Shown one piece after another: positions 33,507-41,757 of a stretch of 64,000 bases of DNA (its first letter is position 1; every line of letters starts with the position of its first letter). The DNA lies in the NCBI GenBank assembly GCA_003510135.1, contig DOKY01000033.1, positions 4,024-68,023 on the forward strand, in the 5' to 3' direction. The stretch comes from Pseudothermotoga sp. GTDB taxonomy: Bacteria; Thermotogota; Thermotogae; Thermotogales; DSM-5069. The notes beneath the pieces are model-generated. The model was given only the letters and a program-made list of their open reading frames with translations. It was not told the origin of the DNA and ran no database searches. The translations under genes and the position numbers were made by a program.

Positions 33507-33835
33507 TTCTCCGCCTCCTTTGTGTGCTGCTCATATTCTTCTTTACTCACGAACTCTCCACCTTCCAAGCTGAAGGTCCTGACCTTGTAGCTCGAACTGA
33601 AGGCCGCAGTGAGGTGCAACTTGTTGGGGCACTTCGAACCAACGTAGATTTTATCAATCCTGTACGGGCTGGATGGGTTGTCGTAATCGTTTATGAAGTC
33701 GTAACCCATACGCAAATGGCTGCGGAAGTATTCTCCGCATCGTGAACATTTGAAATACACCACCAGGCTGTTTCCTTGCCTGTAGAATGGATCAACTGAT
33801 AGGTTCTTCACTTTCTTTCGCCGGAAGAACCACAT
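33503..33835 (-). CDS. Small Cys-containing conserved hypothetical protein
   Basis: Not recognised. The 110-residue product starts MWFFRRKKVKN and has one CxxC pair (FKCSRCGEYF) plus a later Cys in GSKCPNKLHL, and an aromatic YDFINDYDNPSSPYRIDKIYVG. It may bind zinc. The frame opens at 33886, but that start lies inside the peptidase gene. ATG 33835 has AAGGTAG upstream and begins 5 bp after the M23 gene. It overlaps metK, so it is co-translated. Confidence 0.72.
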   Translation of the reverse strand: MWFFRRKKVKNLSVDPFYRQGNSLVVYFKCSRCGEYFRSHLRMGYDFINDYDNPSSPYRIDKIYVGSKCPNKLHLTAAFSSSYKVRTFSLEGGEFVSKEEYEQHTKEAEK

Positions 33836-33840
33836 GCTTT

Positions 33841-34815
33841 CTACCTTCTTTCCAAAATGAATTTCACTTTGTGCTCGTTTCTCCACACATCTTCACAAAT
33901 TATAGTCACGTTCGTTCTCGAGGGGATCTGCCCCAGTTCGGGGAATCTATTCAGCTTCACAACACTGCTGCTCTTATCTGGATACAACTTGTGGTACGCC
34001 GCGTATCTGTATCCATCCGCTACGGAATTTTCGTTATACACCGCCCAAACGTTGTTGAACTCGTCGAGGCGAATTTCGCTGAAGTCGATGTGGTAAACCA
34101 GATCGTTGTTGAAATAAAGTTTTAGGGATCTGAGACCAATGACATTCCTGCCCACGCTCGTGACGGCATCAATCGCGATCTTTGGCCAACTACCACGGAA
34201 TCTGTACACTTCGTTCTCACTGTAGTTCACCTTTTCACCGTCTATCATTAATCCCCTGACGGTGAACTTGGCATCTGCGGGCTGGGGGACGTTCAACATA
34301 TCGGAGGGATTGTAGCAAATGGTCTCATCGATGTTTCTGATCTCGAAATGACAGTGAGGCTGGGCCGCTTCGCCTGTCTGGCCGGAATAGCCAATCTCTT
34401 CTCCCGCTTTGAACCAGATGTTCTTCTCCGGAAATTCGACGACGATCCTTCTTTTTCCAAACTCGGCAACAACGCTGTCAATTATGCTCTTGATCTTCCC
34501 AGAAAAATCACTCAGATGGGCATACAGCGTACGAAGACCATCTTCGTGTTGCAGCACAACAACGTTTCCATAAATATCGTCCTCGTCGATCTCAACCCTA
34601 ACGAGCCAGCCGTCAGCAGCAGCGAGTATGGGAACGCCCGAACGCATCTGCGTGGAAAAGTCGGCTCCCATATGGAAGTGTGGGCCCCTGTTTCCCGTTC
34701 CGCGGAACTCTCCAAAACTCGAGGTGATCAGAAGTTGTCCGCCAACAGGTGGCATGAATATCGCCATAGAGATGACCGATACGAATATCAGCACGAGCAA
34801 GATCAACCTTCGCAT
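33841..34815 (-). CDS. M23 family metallopeptidase (LytM domain), secreted
   Basis: An N-terminal signal anchor (LILLVLIFVSVISMAIFM) precedes a LytM domain whose zinc ligands are intact: HFHMGADFS and HCHFEIRN. A C-terminal ~140-residue beta-rich domain follows, of unknown role. The domain suggests a peptidoglycan endopeptidase or cell-wall binding factor in the periplasm. At 324 residues it is a simple one-domain enzyme without LysM or coiled coil. ATG is preceded by GGAGGGATGG and overlaps hflX by 13 bp. Confidence 0.87.
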   Translation of the reverse strand: MRRLILLVLIFVSVISMAIFMPPVGGQLLITSSFGEFRGTGNRGPHFHMGADFSTQMRSGVPILAAADGWLVRVEIDEDDIYGNVVVLQHEDGLRTLYAHLSDFSGKIKSIIDSVVAEFGKRRIVVEFPEKNIWFKAGEEIGYSGQTGEAAQPHCHFEIRNIDETICYNPSDMLNVPQPADAKFTVRGLMIDGEKVNYSENEVYRFRGSWPKIAIDAVTSVGRNVIGLRSLKLYFNNDLVYHIDFSEIRLDEFNNVWAVYNENSVADGYRYAAYHKLYPDKSSSVVKLNRFPELGQIPSRTNVTIICEDVWRNEHKVKFILERR

Positions 34816-36074
34816 GTTTCCATCCCTCCACCAAGCAGCGTGGCGAGTTTTTTCAACATGCCCTCGCGAGCTCTTATTCTAACAACAACGCCCTCATCAG
34901 TGAAGATACTTCTTTTAATCGTTATCTTTTCGCGGTACTTCTCTAACAGATGCAAACGCTTTGCATCGATAATGAATTCCCTCTCGGCCTCGCTTTTTCC
35001 CAGCAATCGGGAGACCTCTTCGAGGAGCAGATCGATACCTTCTCCTTTCAGGGCGCTTATGAATATTGCTGATGGATAAGCATCGGACAGACGCTCGAGG
35101 TTTTCTTTGGAAAGCAAATCGATCTTGTTGAAAACCAGCAATCGTGGGATCTTCTCAGCTTGGAGCTCGCTGAGAACATCGATCGCAACGTTGACCTTTT
35201 GAATAACTTCTGGATCAGAAACATCGGCGAGCAAGATTATAAGGTCTGAGTACAAGATCTCCTCTAAGGTAGACTTGAAAGCCTCTATGATAGAGTGCGG
35301 CACTCTTCTTATGAAACCGACGGTATCCTTGAACAGAACAATTCTCCCGTCTGGGAGTTTAACACGCCTCACGACGGGCGCGAGAGTGCTGAACAGTTTT
35401 CCGCTCACCGTTATGGATCGGTCTGAAGAGAGTGTGGCCAGTAGGCAGGACTTTCCAGCGTTTGTGTAACCAACTATAGAGACCGTGGCAAGTCCACTGT
35501 CCAAACGCAGCTTTCGCTGTTGCTCTCTGTTCTTTCTGAGCTCCTGCAGTTCCTTTCTCAATTCAGCGATCCTCTGGTGTATTCGCCTTCGCCTCTCTTC
35601 GAGCTTTGGTTCACCAGGCCCCCTGGTTCCTACTCTTCCCCCGAGCCTCGAAAGACTTTTTCCTTCACCAACCAGCCTCGGTAGTTCGTACTGCAGCCGC
35701 GCAAGTTCAACCTGAATTTTTCCTTCCTTCGTCGTTGCGTGCTTTGCAAACACGTCCAGGATGACCTGGGTCCTGTCTCTGACCGGCACTTTCAAAAGCT
35801 TCTCGAGATTCTTCGCCTGAACTGGGGTGAGTTCACTGTCGACTACAACGTAATCGATGCCCAGATGGGCGATCTTCTCGGCCACGGACTCAATTTTTCC
35901 ACGCCCAAGATAAAAGCGCGAGTCAGGAAACTCGCGCTTCTGCTCGATCAATTCAACAACTTCTGCTCCAATGTTCGCCAGAAGGTTCACCAGCTCCTCA
36001 CAGGACGTCTCACTGTTTTCTATTGTCAACATCAGAACCTTTTTTAAACCGACTGTTTCATTCGTCCGAACCAT
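34803..36074 (-). CDS. hflX: Ribosome-associated GTPase HflX
   Basis: This 423-residue GTPase splits stalled ribosomes under stress. An N-terminal HflX domain (GKIESVAEKIAHLGIDYVVVDSELTPVQAKNLE, then RTQVILDVFAKHATTKEGKIQVELARLQYELPRL) is followed by a coiled coil and the G domain (GYTNAGKSCL, DTVGFIRRVPHSIIEAFKSTLEE, FNKIDLL). The true start is uncertain: ATG 36074 overlaps hfq by 17 bp with no clear ribosome site, while ATG 36032 follows AAAAGG. Confidence 0.93.
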   Translation of the reverse strand: MVRTNETVGLKKVLMLTIENSETSCEELVNLLANIGAEVVELIEQKREFPDSRFYLGRGKIESVAEKIAHLGIDYVVVDSELTPVQAKNLEKLLKVPVRDRTQVILDVFAKHATTKEGKIQVELARLQYELPRLVGEGKSLSRLGGRVGTRGPGEPKLEERRRRIHQRIAELRKELQELRKNREQQRKLRLDSGLATVSIVGYTNAGKSCLLATLSSDRSITVSGKLFSTLAPVVRRVKLPDGRIVLFKDTVGFIRRVPHSIIEAFKSTLEEILYSDLIILLADVSDPEVIQKVNVAIDVLSELQAEKIPRLLVFNKIDLLSKENLERLSDAYPSAIFISALKGEGIDLLLEEVSRLLGKSEAEREFIIDAKRLHLLEKYREKITIKRSIFTDEGVVVRIRAREGMLKKLATLLGGGMETCEG

Positions 36075-36336
36075 CCGCTTTAGCTTGGGATGTTTCCTCC
36101 TTTTCCTTCTGTTCGGTCTTTACAAGCTTGACGAACGACGTTGGCATTATCGTGCTTATCGCATGCTTGTAGATGAGACTCTGCTGGTTCTCGTTCTCCA
36201 GCAAGATCGTGTAACTGTCGAAAGAACGAATGATCCCTTTGGTTTGAAACCCGTTCACCAGGTAAACTTTGACCTCGATCTTACCGGTGCGCAGAGTGTT
36301 GAGAAACCTGTCTTGAAGATTGAACTTCTCTGCCAT
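36058..36336 (-). CDS. hfq: RNA chaperone Hfq
   Basis: This is a 92-residue Sm-like hexameric RNA chaperone. Sm1 (LNTLRTGKIEVKVYLVNGFQTKGIIRSFD) and Sm2 with the hallmark YKHAISTI are intact. A ~22-residue acidic/polar tail follows. GGGGGGTCTGGAGA precedes the ATG. The miaA-hfq-hflX order matches that in many proteobacteria. Confidence 0.96.
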   Translation of the reverse strand: MAEKFNLQDRFLNTLRTGKIEVKVYLVNGFQTKGIIRSFDSYTILLENENQQSLIYKHAISTIMPTSFVKLVKTEQKEKEETSQAKADGSDE

Positions 36337-36357
36337 TCTCCAGACCCCCCAACGACA

Positions 36358-37266
36358 TCACAAATTTTTCTGTGCATCTTTGCTCACCATCTCGGTAAGC
36401 TTTTCAGGAAGCCTCTCATCAGTCGCGTTCAGCCAAGCCGCCTCGCGATACCTTCTAAACCAGATGAACTGCCTTCTCGCGAAGTGCCTCGTGTTGCGTT
36501 TGATCTTCTCCACAGTCCTTTCGAAACTTTCTTTCCCTTCAAGATACTCGATGATTTCTCGGTAGCCTATCGTTCTAAGAGCATTAAGATCTTTCGAGTA
36601 GCCCATTTTCAAAAGAGATTTTACTTCCTCGACAAGGCCTTCCTCGATCATCCTTTCGACTCTCACGTTAATTCTATCATAAAGCTCTCTGCGATCTCTT
36701 GTCAAAACGACTATGGTAAAGTTTCCAGAAGGTTTGGAGGCCCTCTGAAGCTGCGATATCGTGCATCCTGTTTGAAACCAAACCTCGAGTGCCCTGATTG
36801 TGCGTTTCAAATCGTTCACGTGGATCCTGCTTGCTGCCTCAGGATCGATTTTTTCGAGCATCCTCCTCAAGCGACCCGGTTCTTTGGCTTCTCTCTCCAG
36901 GAGCTCCTGCCTCAATTGCTCGTTCCGAGGAGCGCCTTCGAAGATGCCTTTCGTCAATGCATCAATGTAGAGGCCGGTTCCCCCAACTAACAGTGGTATC
37001 TTTCCTTTCGCTCTTATCTGTGAGATCGTTTTCAAGGCATCGTTCCTGAAGTTGTAGACACTGTAGTACTCATCCGGATAAACAATGTCGATCAGATGAT
37101 GCGGTACAATTTTCCTCTGCTCCGTCGTTGGCTTGGCTGTTCCTATGTCCATGAATTTGTAAATCTGTCTTGAATCAACCGAGATTATCTCTGCGTTAAC
37201 GCGCGCCGCCAGTTCGATAGCAATCTCGGTTTTACCGACACCGGTTGGACCGGTGAGTACGATCAT
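36358..37266 (-). CDS. miaA: tRNA dimethylallyltransferase
   Basis: MiaA transfers a dimethylallyl group to A37 of tRNAs reading U-starting codons. The 302-residue protein has the P-loop GPTGVGKTEIA, SVDSRQIYKFMDIGTAKP, and GGTGLYIDAL. The C-terminal RRQFIWFRR motif is also present. Its ATG overlaps the upstream methyltransferase stop by 4 bp. Confidence 0.96.
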   Translation of the reverse strand: MIVLTGPTGVGKTEIAIELAARVNAEIISVDSRQIYKFMDIGTAKPTTEQRKIVPHHLIDIVYPDEYYSVYNFRNDALKTISQIRAKGKIPLLVGGTGLYIDALTKGIFEGAPRNEQLRQELLEREAKEPGRLRRMLEKIDPEAASRIHVNDLKRTIRALEVWFQTGCTISQLQRASKPSGNFTIVVLTRDRRELYDRINVRVERMIEEGLVEEVKSLLKMGYSKDLNALRTIGYREIIEYLEGKESFERTVEKIKRNTRHFARRQFIWFRRYREAAWLNATDERLPEKLTEMVSKDAQKNL

Positions 37267-38033
37267 TTCTTTTCGATCACTCCATACAGAACCTGGCTCT
37301 TCCTGCTACCAGTTATTCGATCGACCTTGATCCTGTCGAACAACGAATCAAGCGCGTGTGCTTTCACAACCACCCTTTTGCGCGCGACACGCAACATCTC
37401 TTCAACGTCTCTGCCCGTCACAGTATCATAGACGGCAAAAGGTCTCAACGGGTTCATTGAGGAAGATTCATAAACAGGATTCTCGAACATTGGATCGCAG
37501 TAAACGATATCGAAAGAATCGTCCGGGCAACTGAGAAGGTACTCTCTGAAGTCCATGTTCACGATCTCTATTCTTTTCATTGCTTCGTTGACCCAGTCTT
37601 CTTTGTCTCTGTAACTTTTCAGACCCTCTCTCACGACGATGTAAATGGGCGTTGAAGCCTCCAGGCCAACGATTCTGCCGTCTTTCAGAAAACCGGCCAT
37701 GAGTATAGCCTCGGCACCGAGCCCAAAAGTTGTGTCTAGGATCCACTCGTTTCCCCTAAGTTGCAGACACTCAATCAGGTGATCTTTGAGCCCTTTCCTG
37801 ACGTTCCTCATTCTCACTTTGGCAGTGGACGGGTGGAAGAACAGTGCCCCTCCCCGATACTTCACAACGACTCTGTTTGATTCGACAACATAGCAGTAAT
37901 CACTGCCAACGATCTCCATCAGATCACGAAAGCTTCTCCGTGATATGTATGGCAAACTCAATTCTTGTGCGAGCTGTTTAGCCTTCAACACCTGTTCTTT
38001 TGTCGGTTTATGAGATGTTGTCACGAAGATCAT
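37263..38033 (-). CDS. Class I SAM-dependent methyltransferase, RsmJ-like
   Basis: This is a 256-residue protein. An N-terminal ~85-residue region is followed by a Rossmann methyltransferase fold with WILDTTFGLGAEAILMA (motif I), VGLEAS (acidic motif II) and the nucleic-acid-methyltransferase-like IVYCDPMFENP. The DPMF motif and layout recall RsmJ (16S rRNA m2G1516). Specific target uncertain. ATG overlaps the preceding stop by 4 bp, and it is coupled to miaA, fitting an RNA-modification role. Confidence 0.78.
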   Translation of the reverse strand: MIFVTTSHKPTKEQVLKAKQLAQELSLPYISRRSFRDLMEIVGSDYCYVVESNRVVVKYRGGALFFHPSTAKVRMRNVRKGLKDHLIECLQLRGNEWILDTTFGLGAEAILMAGFLKDGRIVGLEASTPIYIVVREGLKSYRDKEDWVNEAMKRIEIVNMDFREYLLSCPDDSFDIVYCDPMFENPVYESSSMNPLRPFAVYDTVTGRDVEEMLRVARKRVVVKAHALDSLFDRIKVDRITGSRKSQVLYGVIEKK

Positions 38034-38245
38034 TGCGTTTTGCTCCCCTTTATCCTGTTTATCTGCTCTGTCAGTTCTTCGATCCGTTGAGAAAGCTCTT
38101 CGTCCCTTATCTTGAGCTCAACGTTCCGCCTCGACTCGACAACGAAGTGAAGGTAAGTTGCAAGCCAGAGAAAAGCGATCACGAAGAATGAAATGACCAC
38201 CACATGACGCAGGAAGCCTTTTTTTTGCTTCTTGGTCGGTTTCAC
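38030..38245 (-). CDS. Small membrane coiled-coil protein, FtsB/DivIC-like
   Basis: This ~71-residue protein has a basic cytoplasmic tip (KPTKKQKKGF), one transmembrane helix (VVVISFFVIAFLWLATYLHFV) and a coiled coil (LKIRDEELSQRIEELTEQINRIKG). This is the topology of FtsB/DivIC/FtsL divisome proteins, but identity is not proven. GTG 38245 is preferred over GTG 38254 because GAGGTG is 6 nt upstream of it. Confidence 0.65.
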   Translation of the reverse strand: MKPTKKQKKGFLRHVVVISFFVIAFLWLATYLHFVVESRRNVELKIRDEELSQRIEELTEQINRIKGSKTQ

Positions 38246-38255
38246 CAGGAACACC

Positions 38256-40490
38256 TCACTTCAAACCCGTCCTCGCGATACCCTGAACGAAGTACCGCTG
38301 CGTGAAAAGGAACAGCACGATTATCGGCAGGATCGAGAATGTAGCAGCGGCCATGAGCATGTTGTACACCGTGCCGACGTCCGTGCTGAAGGTTTGAAGG
38401 CCAACAGGCAGCGTTCTGAACTTGTCCTTGTTGGTCACGATGAGCACCCACAAGAATGCGTTCCAGCTCCCAACGAACTTCAGAAGCGCAGACGTCACGA
38501 TCGCCGGTTTCGACAAGGGAACGACCACGGTCCAGAGGAACCTCCAATGGGAGCAACCGTCTATCTTGGCAGCGTCCTGCAATTCTCTGGGAAGAGCCAA
38601 AAAATGCTGCCTGAGCAGAAAGATCGCAAAGACGCTCACAATCCACGGTATTATGAGCGCGTAGTACGTGTCGATCCAGCCGAGCCTTGAAATTGTTATG
38701 AAGTTTGGAACAAGCAGGACCTCTCCGGGTATCATCATCGTACTCAAAAACAAGCTGAAGATCAATCCTTTACCCGGAAAACTCATAAGAGCGAACGCGT
38801 ACGCTGCCATGGCGCAGAGGATCACCTCGGCAACTGTTGTCACGGTTGAGACGAACACGGTGTTGATGTAGTAGATACCAAACGGTGCGCTCCGCCAAGC
38901 GGCAACGTAGTTATGAAAGACGTTGCCAAGGACCTCCCTGAAAGTGTAATCCACCCGCACATCGTAACGCTCATCTTCGAGATAAACCGGATCAACGTCT
39001 TTGAGCACGAGTTCTATCGTCTGGTTCTGTTTCAATCTCGCTTCGGTGACGAAATCGGGAGCCTGGATGATCTTCATCAGGCTTTGAACCCTTGACTGGA
39101 GCGATCTCAGCTTGCCTATCGTGTCTATCTCGCTGCACACCTTCTTCAAAGCTTCGAAGAACTCGTTTTCTTCTACACCCTGAGTCAACTGTTCCATCTT
39201 GTCCAGGATCACGCTCGCAGCCACACTTTCTTCAGATTGCAACCACCGTATCAGCTTTCCAATATCTTCGAAAGCTCGAAGACTCAAAGATTTCGAATTC
39301 AAAAGGTTCAACAGCTGTGAACCCAGCTGTTTCATTTGCTGAACGTAGATTCTGATGTTTTCAACCGCCAAGGTGGCAAACTCAAAGTACAATTTTTCGT
39401 CGATTCTCTTTTCCACTCTTTCCGCAAGCCCTTCCAGGGATCTGTTCAGTTCTTGCTCGACGATCGCTTTCAGCTCTTCTGGCACATCAATCCGGTTTAG
39501 AGACAATAAAAATTCGTTTTTCTTTTCTCTTTCATCCATGAACGTGAACTTCACAACAATCGAGTCAACACGTTCTTTTTGAACTGCCTGGAAGAAATCA
39601 TGCACGAACAAGTATGTCTCGAGTCGATCCAGCGTGGTTCGAACTGTTTCCAGCACTCTCTGTTCGTAGAGACGGATCACAGGATTACTCCTGAGTGAAC
39701 CACTCAGGTTGTCGGTGTCGAGCTTGTCCAGCCAAATGTTCAGTTCACGACGGATGCTCTCCACTTCCGTTAGATCCAGAATGGCCGTCTTTCCCTTCTT
39801 GAAGATTGTCACGGATCCAACGACATCTGCACAGGCTTTCTTTACCGATTCCATGAACCTGGAGAATTCGTCCCGGCTGTCCTCGGGTATCCTTGACACG
39901 TAACGCGATAGGAACTCGACCTGTTGAATAGAAGAACCGGCCGCCTTTTCGACGAACTCAACGTAATTTCTCCGATCGAGGTACGCATCTTTCCCATGTA
40001 GATAGAGAGCGAAGAATCTGCTGAAGAAGGTTTCTGCGTCGGGGCTCTCGCTGAGGATTTGTAAGACTTCTTTTTGTTTCGTGTTTTTCATCAGGGTGCT
40101 GGAAAACTCTTCGAACAAGCTGCTTTCCAGTTTGCCACGAAGGAACCTCGCATCTGTCGGGAAAGAAATCGTCACTGTACCCCTGTACACGGGATCATCG
40201 TCTATCTGAATTCGTAAGATATCCTTTTCCGTCTCACTCTGAACGAGCACGAGCGCTTCCCTCAGCGTCAAACCTTTCCAGTCCAGACCTCCGACGGAAC
40301 CTCGTGACACGTTGGTTTTCAGATGCCACGTTCTGGAAAAATTCTTGCTTGTCCAGATCGGAGGCCAGCGCTCCACCTCACTCCGTGTCTTAAAGGACGT
40401 GGAGACCATCCATGCAAACGGCATGAGCATCACCACTGCACCTATCGAGAGCAAGGTGTAAATCAGAAAACTACCTAACGGACGTCTCAT
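38256..40490 (-). CDS. MalG-like ABC permease with a ~470-residue extracytoplasmic insertion
   Basis: The ends are a normal CUT1 sugar permease: TM1 (~7-30, LLSIGAVVMLMPFAWMVSTS) and, from ~residue 527, the remaining five helices with APFGIYYINTVF, the EAA loop LPRELQDAAKIDGCSHWRFLW (~634-655) and GSWNAF. Between them, residues ~55-525 form a long, charged, mostly helical domain with several coiled-coil stretches in what should be the first periplasmic loop. Total 744 residues compares with ~280 usually. No stop or frameshift interrupts it. No binding protein or ATPase is adjacent. GAGGTGG precedes ATG. Confidence 0.85.
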   Translation of the reverse strand: MRRPLGSFLIYTLLSIGAVVMLMPFAWMVSTSFKTRSEVERWPPIWTSKNFSRTWHLKTNVSRGSVGGLDWKGLTLREALVLVQSETEKDILRIQIDDDPVYRGTVTISFPTDARFLRGKLESSLFEEFSSTLMKNTKQKEVLQILSESPDAETFFSRFFALYLHGKDAYLDRRNYVEFVEKAAGSSIQQVEFLSRYVSRIPEDSRDEFSRFMESVKKACADVVGSVTIFKKGKTAILDLTEVESIRRELNIWLDKLDTDNLSGSLRSNPVIRLYEQRVLETVRTTLDRLETYLFVHDFFQAVQKERVDSIVVKFTFMDEREKKNEFLLSLNRIDVPEELKAIVEQELNRSLEGLAERVEKRIDEKLYFEFATLAVENIRIYVQQMKQLGSQLLNLLNSKSLSLRAFEDIGKLIRWLQSEESVAASVILDKMEQLTQGVEENEFFEALKKVCSEIDTIGKLRSLQSRVQSLMKIIQAPDFVTEARLKQNQTIELVLKDVDPVYLEDERYDVRVDYTFREVLGNVFHNYVAAWRSAPFGIYYINTVFVSTVTTVAEVILCAMAAYAFALMSFPGKGLIFSLFLSTMMIPGEVLLVPNFITISRLGWIDTYYALIIPWIVSVFAIFLLRQHFLALPRELQDAAKIDGCSHWRFLWTVVVPLSKPAIVTSALLKFVGSWNAFLWVLIVTNKDKFRTLPVGLQTFSTDVGTVYNMLMAAATFSILPIIVLFLFTQRYFVQGIARTGLK

Positions 40491-40499
40491 TTTTCCACC

Positions 40500-41747
40500 T
40501 CATGACACGTATTCCACGACGCTCCTGCCGACCTTGAACTGGATCAGTGTGAAAAGAAGAATTATCGCGAACAATACGTATGCGGCTGCGCACGCTATGC
40601 CCATTCGTTGCTGAACGTAGAATCTGTCGAAGACGTAGTAGACCATCGTCAGACCACTGTTGTTGTACGGGCCAGGTAAACCACTGTACAGCACGTAGAC
40701 CTCCGTGAACACCTTGAACGCATTTATCAGAGATACGATCAACAAGAAGAAAGTGGTGGGGCTGAGAAGAGGCCAGGTTATGTAGAGAAACTTCTGACCA
40801 ACGCTGGCTCCGTCAACTTCTGCAGCCTCGTAGTAAGAACGATCGATGCTCTGAAGACCTGCAAGAAAGATCACCGCGTCATAGCCAACGGTCCTCCAGA
40901 TGGATACGATGGCAATGGTGGGAATCGTCCACCGTTCGTCTTTCAACCATGCGATCTTCTGAACGTTGAAGAACGAAAGAAAGTAGTTCAGCAAACCGTA
41001 CGCGTCGTCGAAGATCCATCTCCAAACCAAGGATATGGCCACCACGGAGGTCACGAAGGGTACAAAGTATGCGGTTCTGAAGAAAGCCCTGAGTTTGATG
41101 TTCGAGTTCAGCATCAATGCGATCCCGAGCGCCAGGCCAATCGTGATGGGAACGGTGAGCACCACGTAGTAGAGTGTGTTGAGCATCGCCTTCACGAAGA
41201 GATTTCTATCCCCGCCCTCTATGAGGAAATCGATGATGGTGTAGAAACGTCTGTCGAACGCGAGCATGAGGGTTACCAAACCCACAACGCCCGCTATCAG
41301 ACCCGAAACGTGCCTGGAAAGGTACTGCTTAGCCCTCAACACTGTAACGATGAAAAGCAACAGGCAGAGACCGAGAGCGAAGATTCTAAGAATCGACTCA
41401 TTGAAAACATAGAGAAGAATCGATGCGACCAGAAGAAACCAGGCCACTTTGCTTTTTCTGACGGAGTCGTACAGTGCAACGACGATGCACATTGAAACAA
41501 AGATCAAAAAGCACGTCCAGAGAAAAGCCTCCACGAAGCTGTGGTCCATCGGTGGGAAGAATCTGAATATTTCTCTGTAATTCTCGAATCCCGCAAAAAC
41601 AGGACTTCTCATGTTCCTGAAGTCCCACCTGAAGAAACTGAGGACGAACGAAAAACCTACTGGCCAGAACACAAACGTGCCTAAAATCAAAAACGATGGC
41701 ACCAAGAATAAATAGGCCAGCAACGCCTCCCGGACCTTTCTCTTCAC
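40500..41747 (-). CDS. MalF-like ABC permease with extra membrane segment
   Basis: This CUT1-type sugar permease is the partner of the adjacent MalG-like gene (9 bp apart). It has YLFLVPSFLILGTFVFWPV, FRTAYFVPFVTSVVAISLVWRWIF, and the EAA loop SYYEAAEVDGASVGQKFLYITWP. At 415 residues it is ~115 longer than usual because residues ~70-180 add about four hydrophobic helices before the conserved FVKAMLNTLYYVV. Substrate cannot be told. GTG start with GAGGCGA. The ATPase is presumably encoded elsewhere and shared. Confidence 0.87.
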   Translation of the reverse strand: MKRKVREALLAYLFLVPSFLILGTFVFWPVGFSFVLSFFRWDFRNMRSPVFAGFENYREIFRFFPPMDHSFVEAFLWTCFLIFVSMCIVVALYDSVRKSKVAWFLLVASILLYVFNESILRIFALGLCLLLFIVTVLRAKQYLSRHVSGLIAGVVGLVTLMLAFDRRFYTIIDFLIEGGDRNLFVKAMLNTLYYVVLTVPITIGLALGIALMLNSNIKLRAFFRTAYFVPFVTSVVAISLVWRWIFDDAYGLLNYFLSFFNVQKIAWLKDERWTIPTIAIVSIWRTVGYDAVIFLAGLQSIDRSYYEAAEVDGASVGQKFLYITWPLLSPTTFFLLIVSLINAFKVFTEVYVLYSGLPGPYNNSGLTMVYYVFDRFYVQQRMGIACAAAYVLFAIILLFTLIQFKVGRSVVEYVS

Positions 41748-41757
41748 AGCGATCGCC

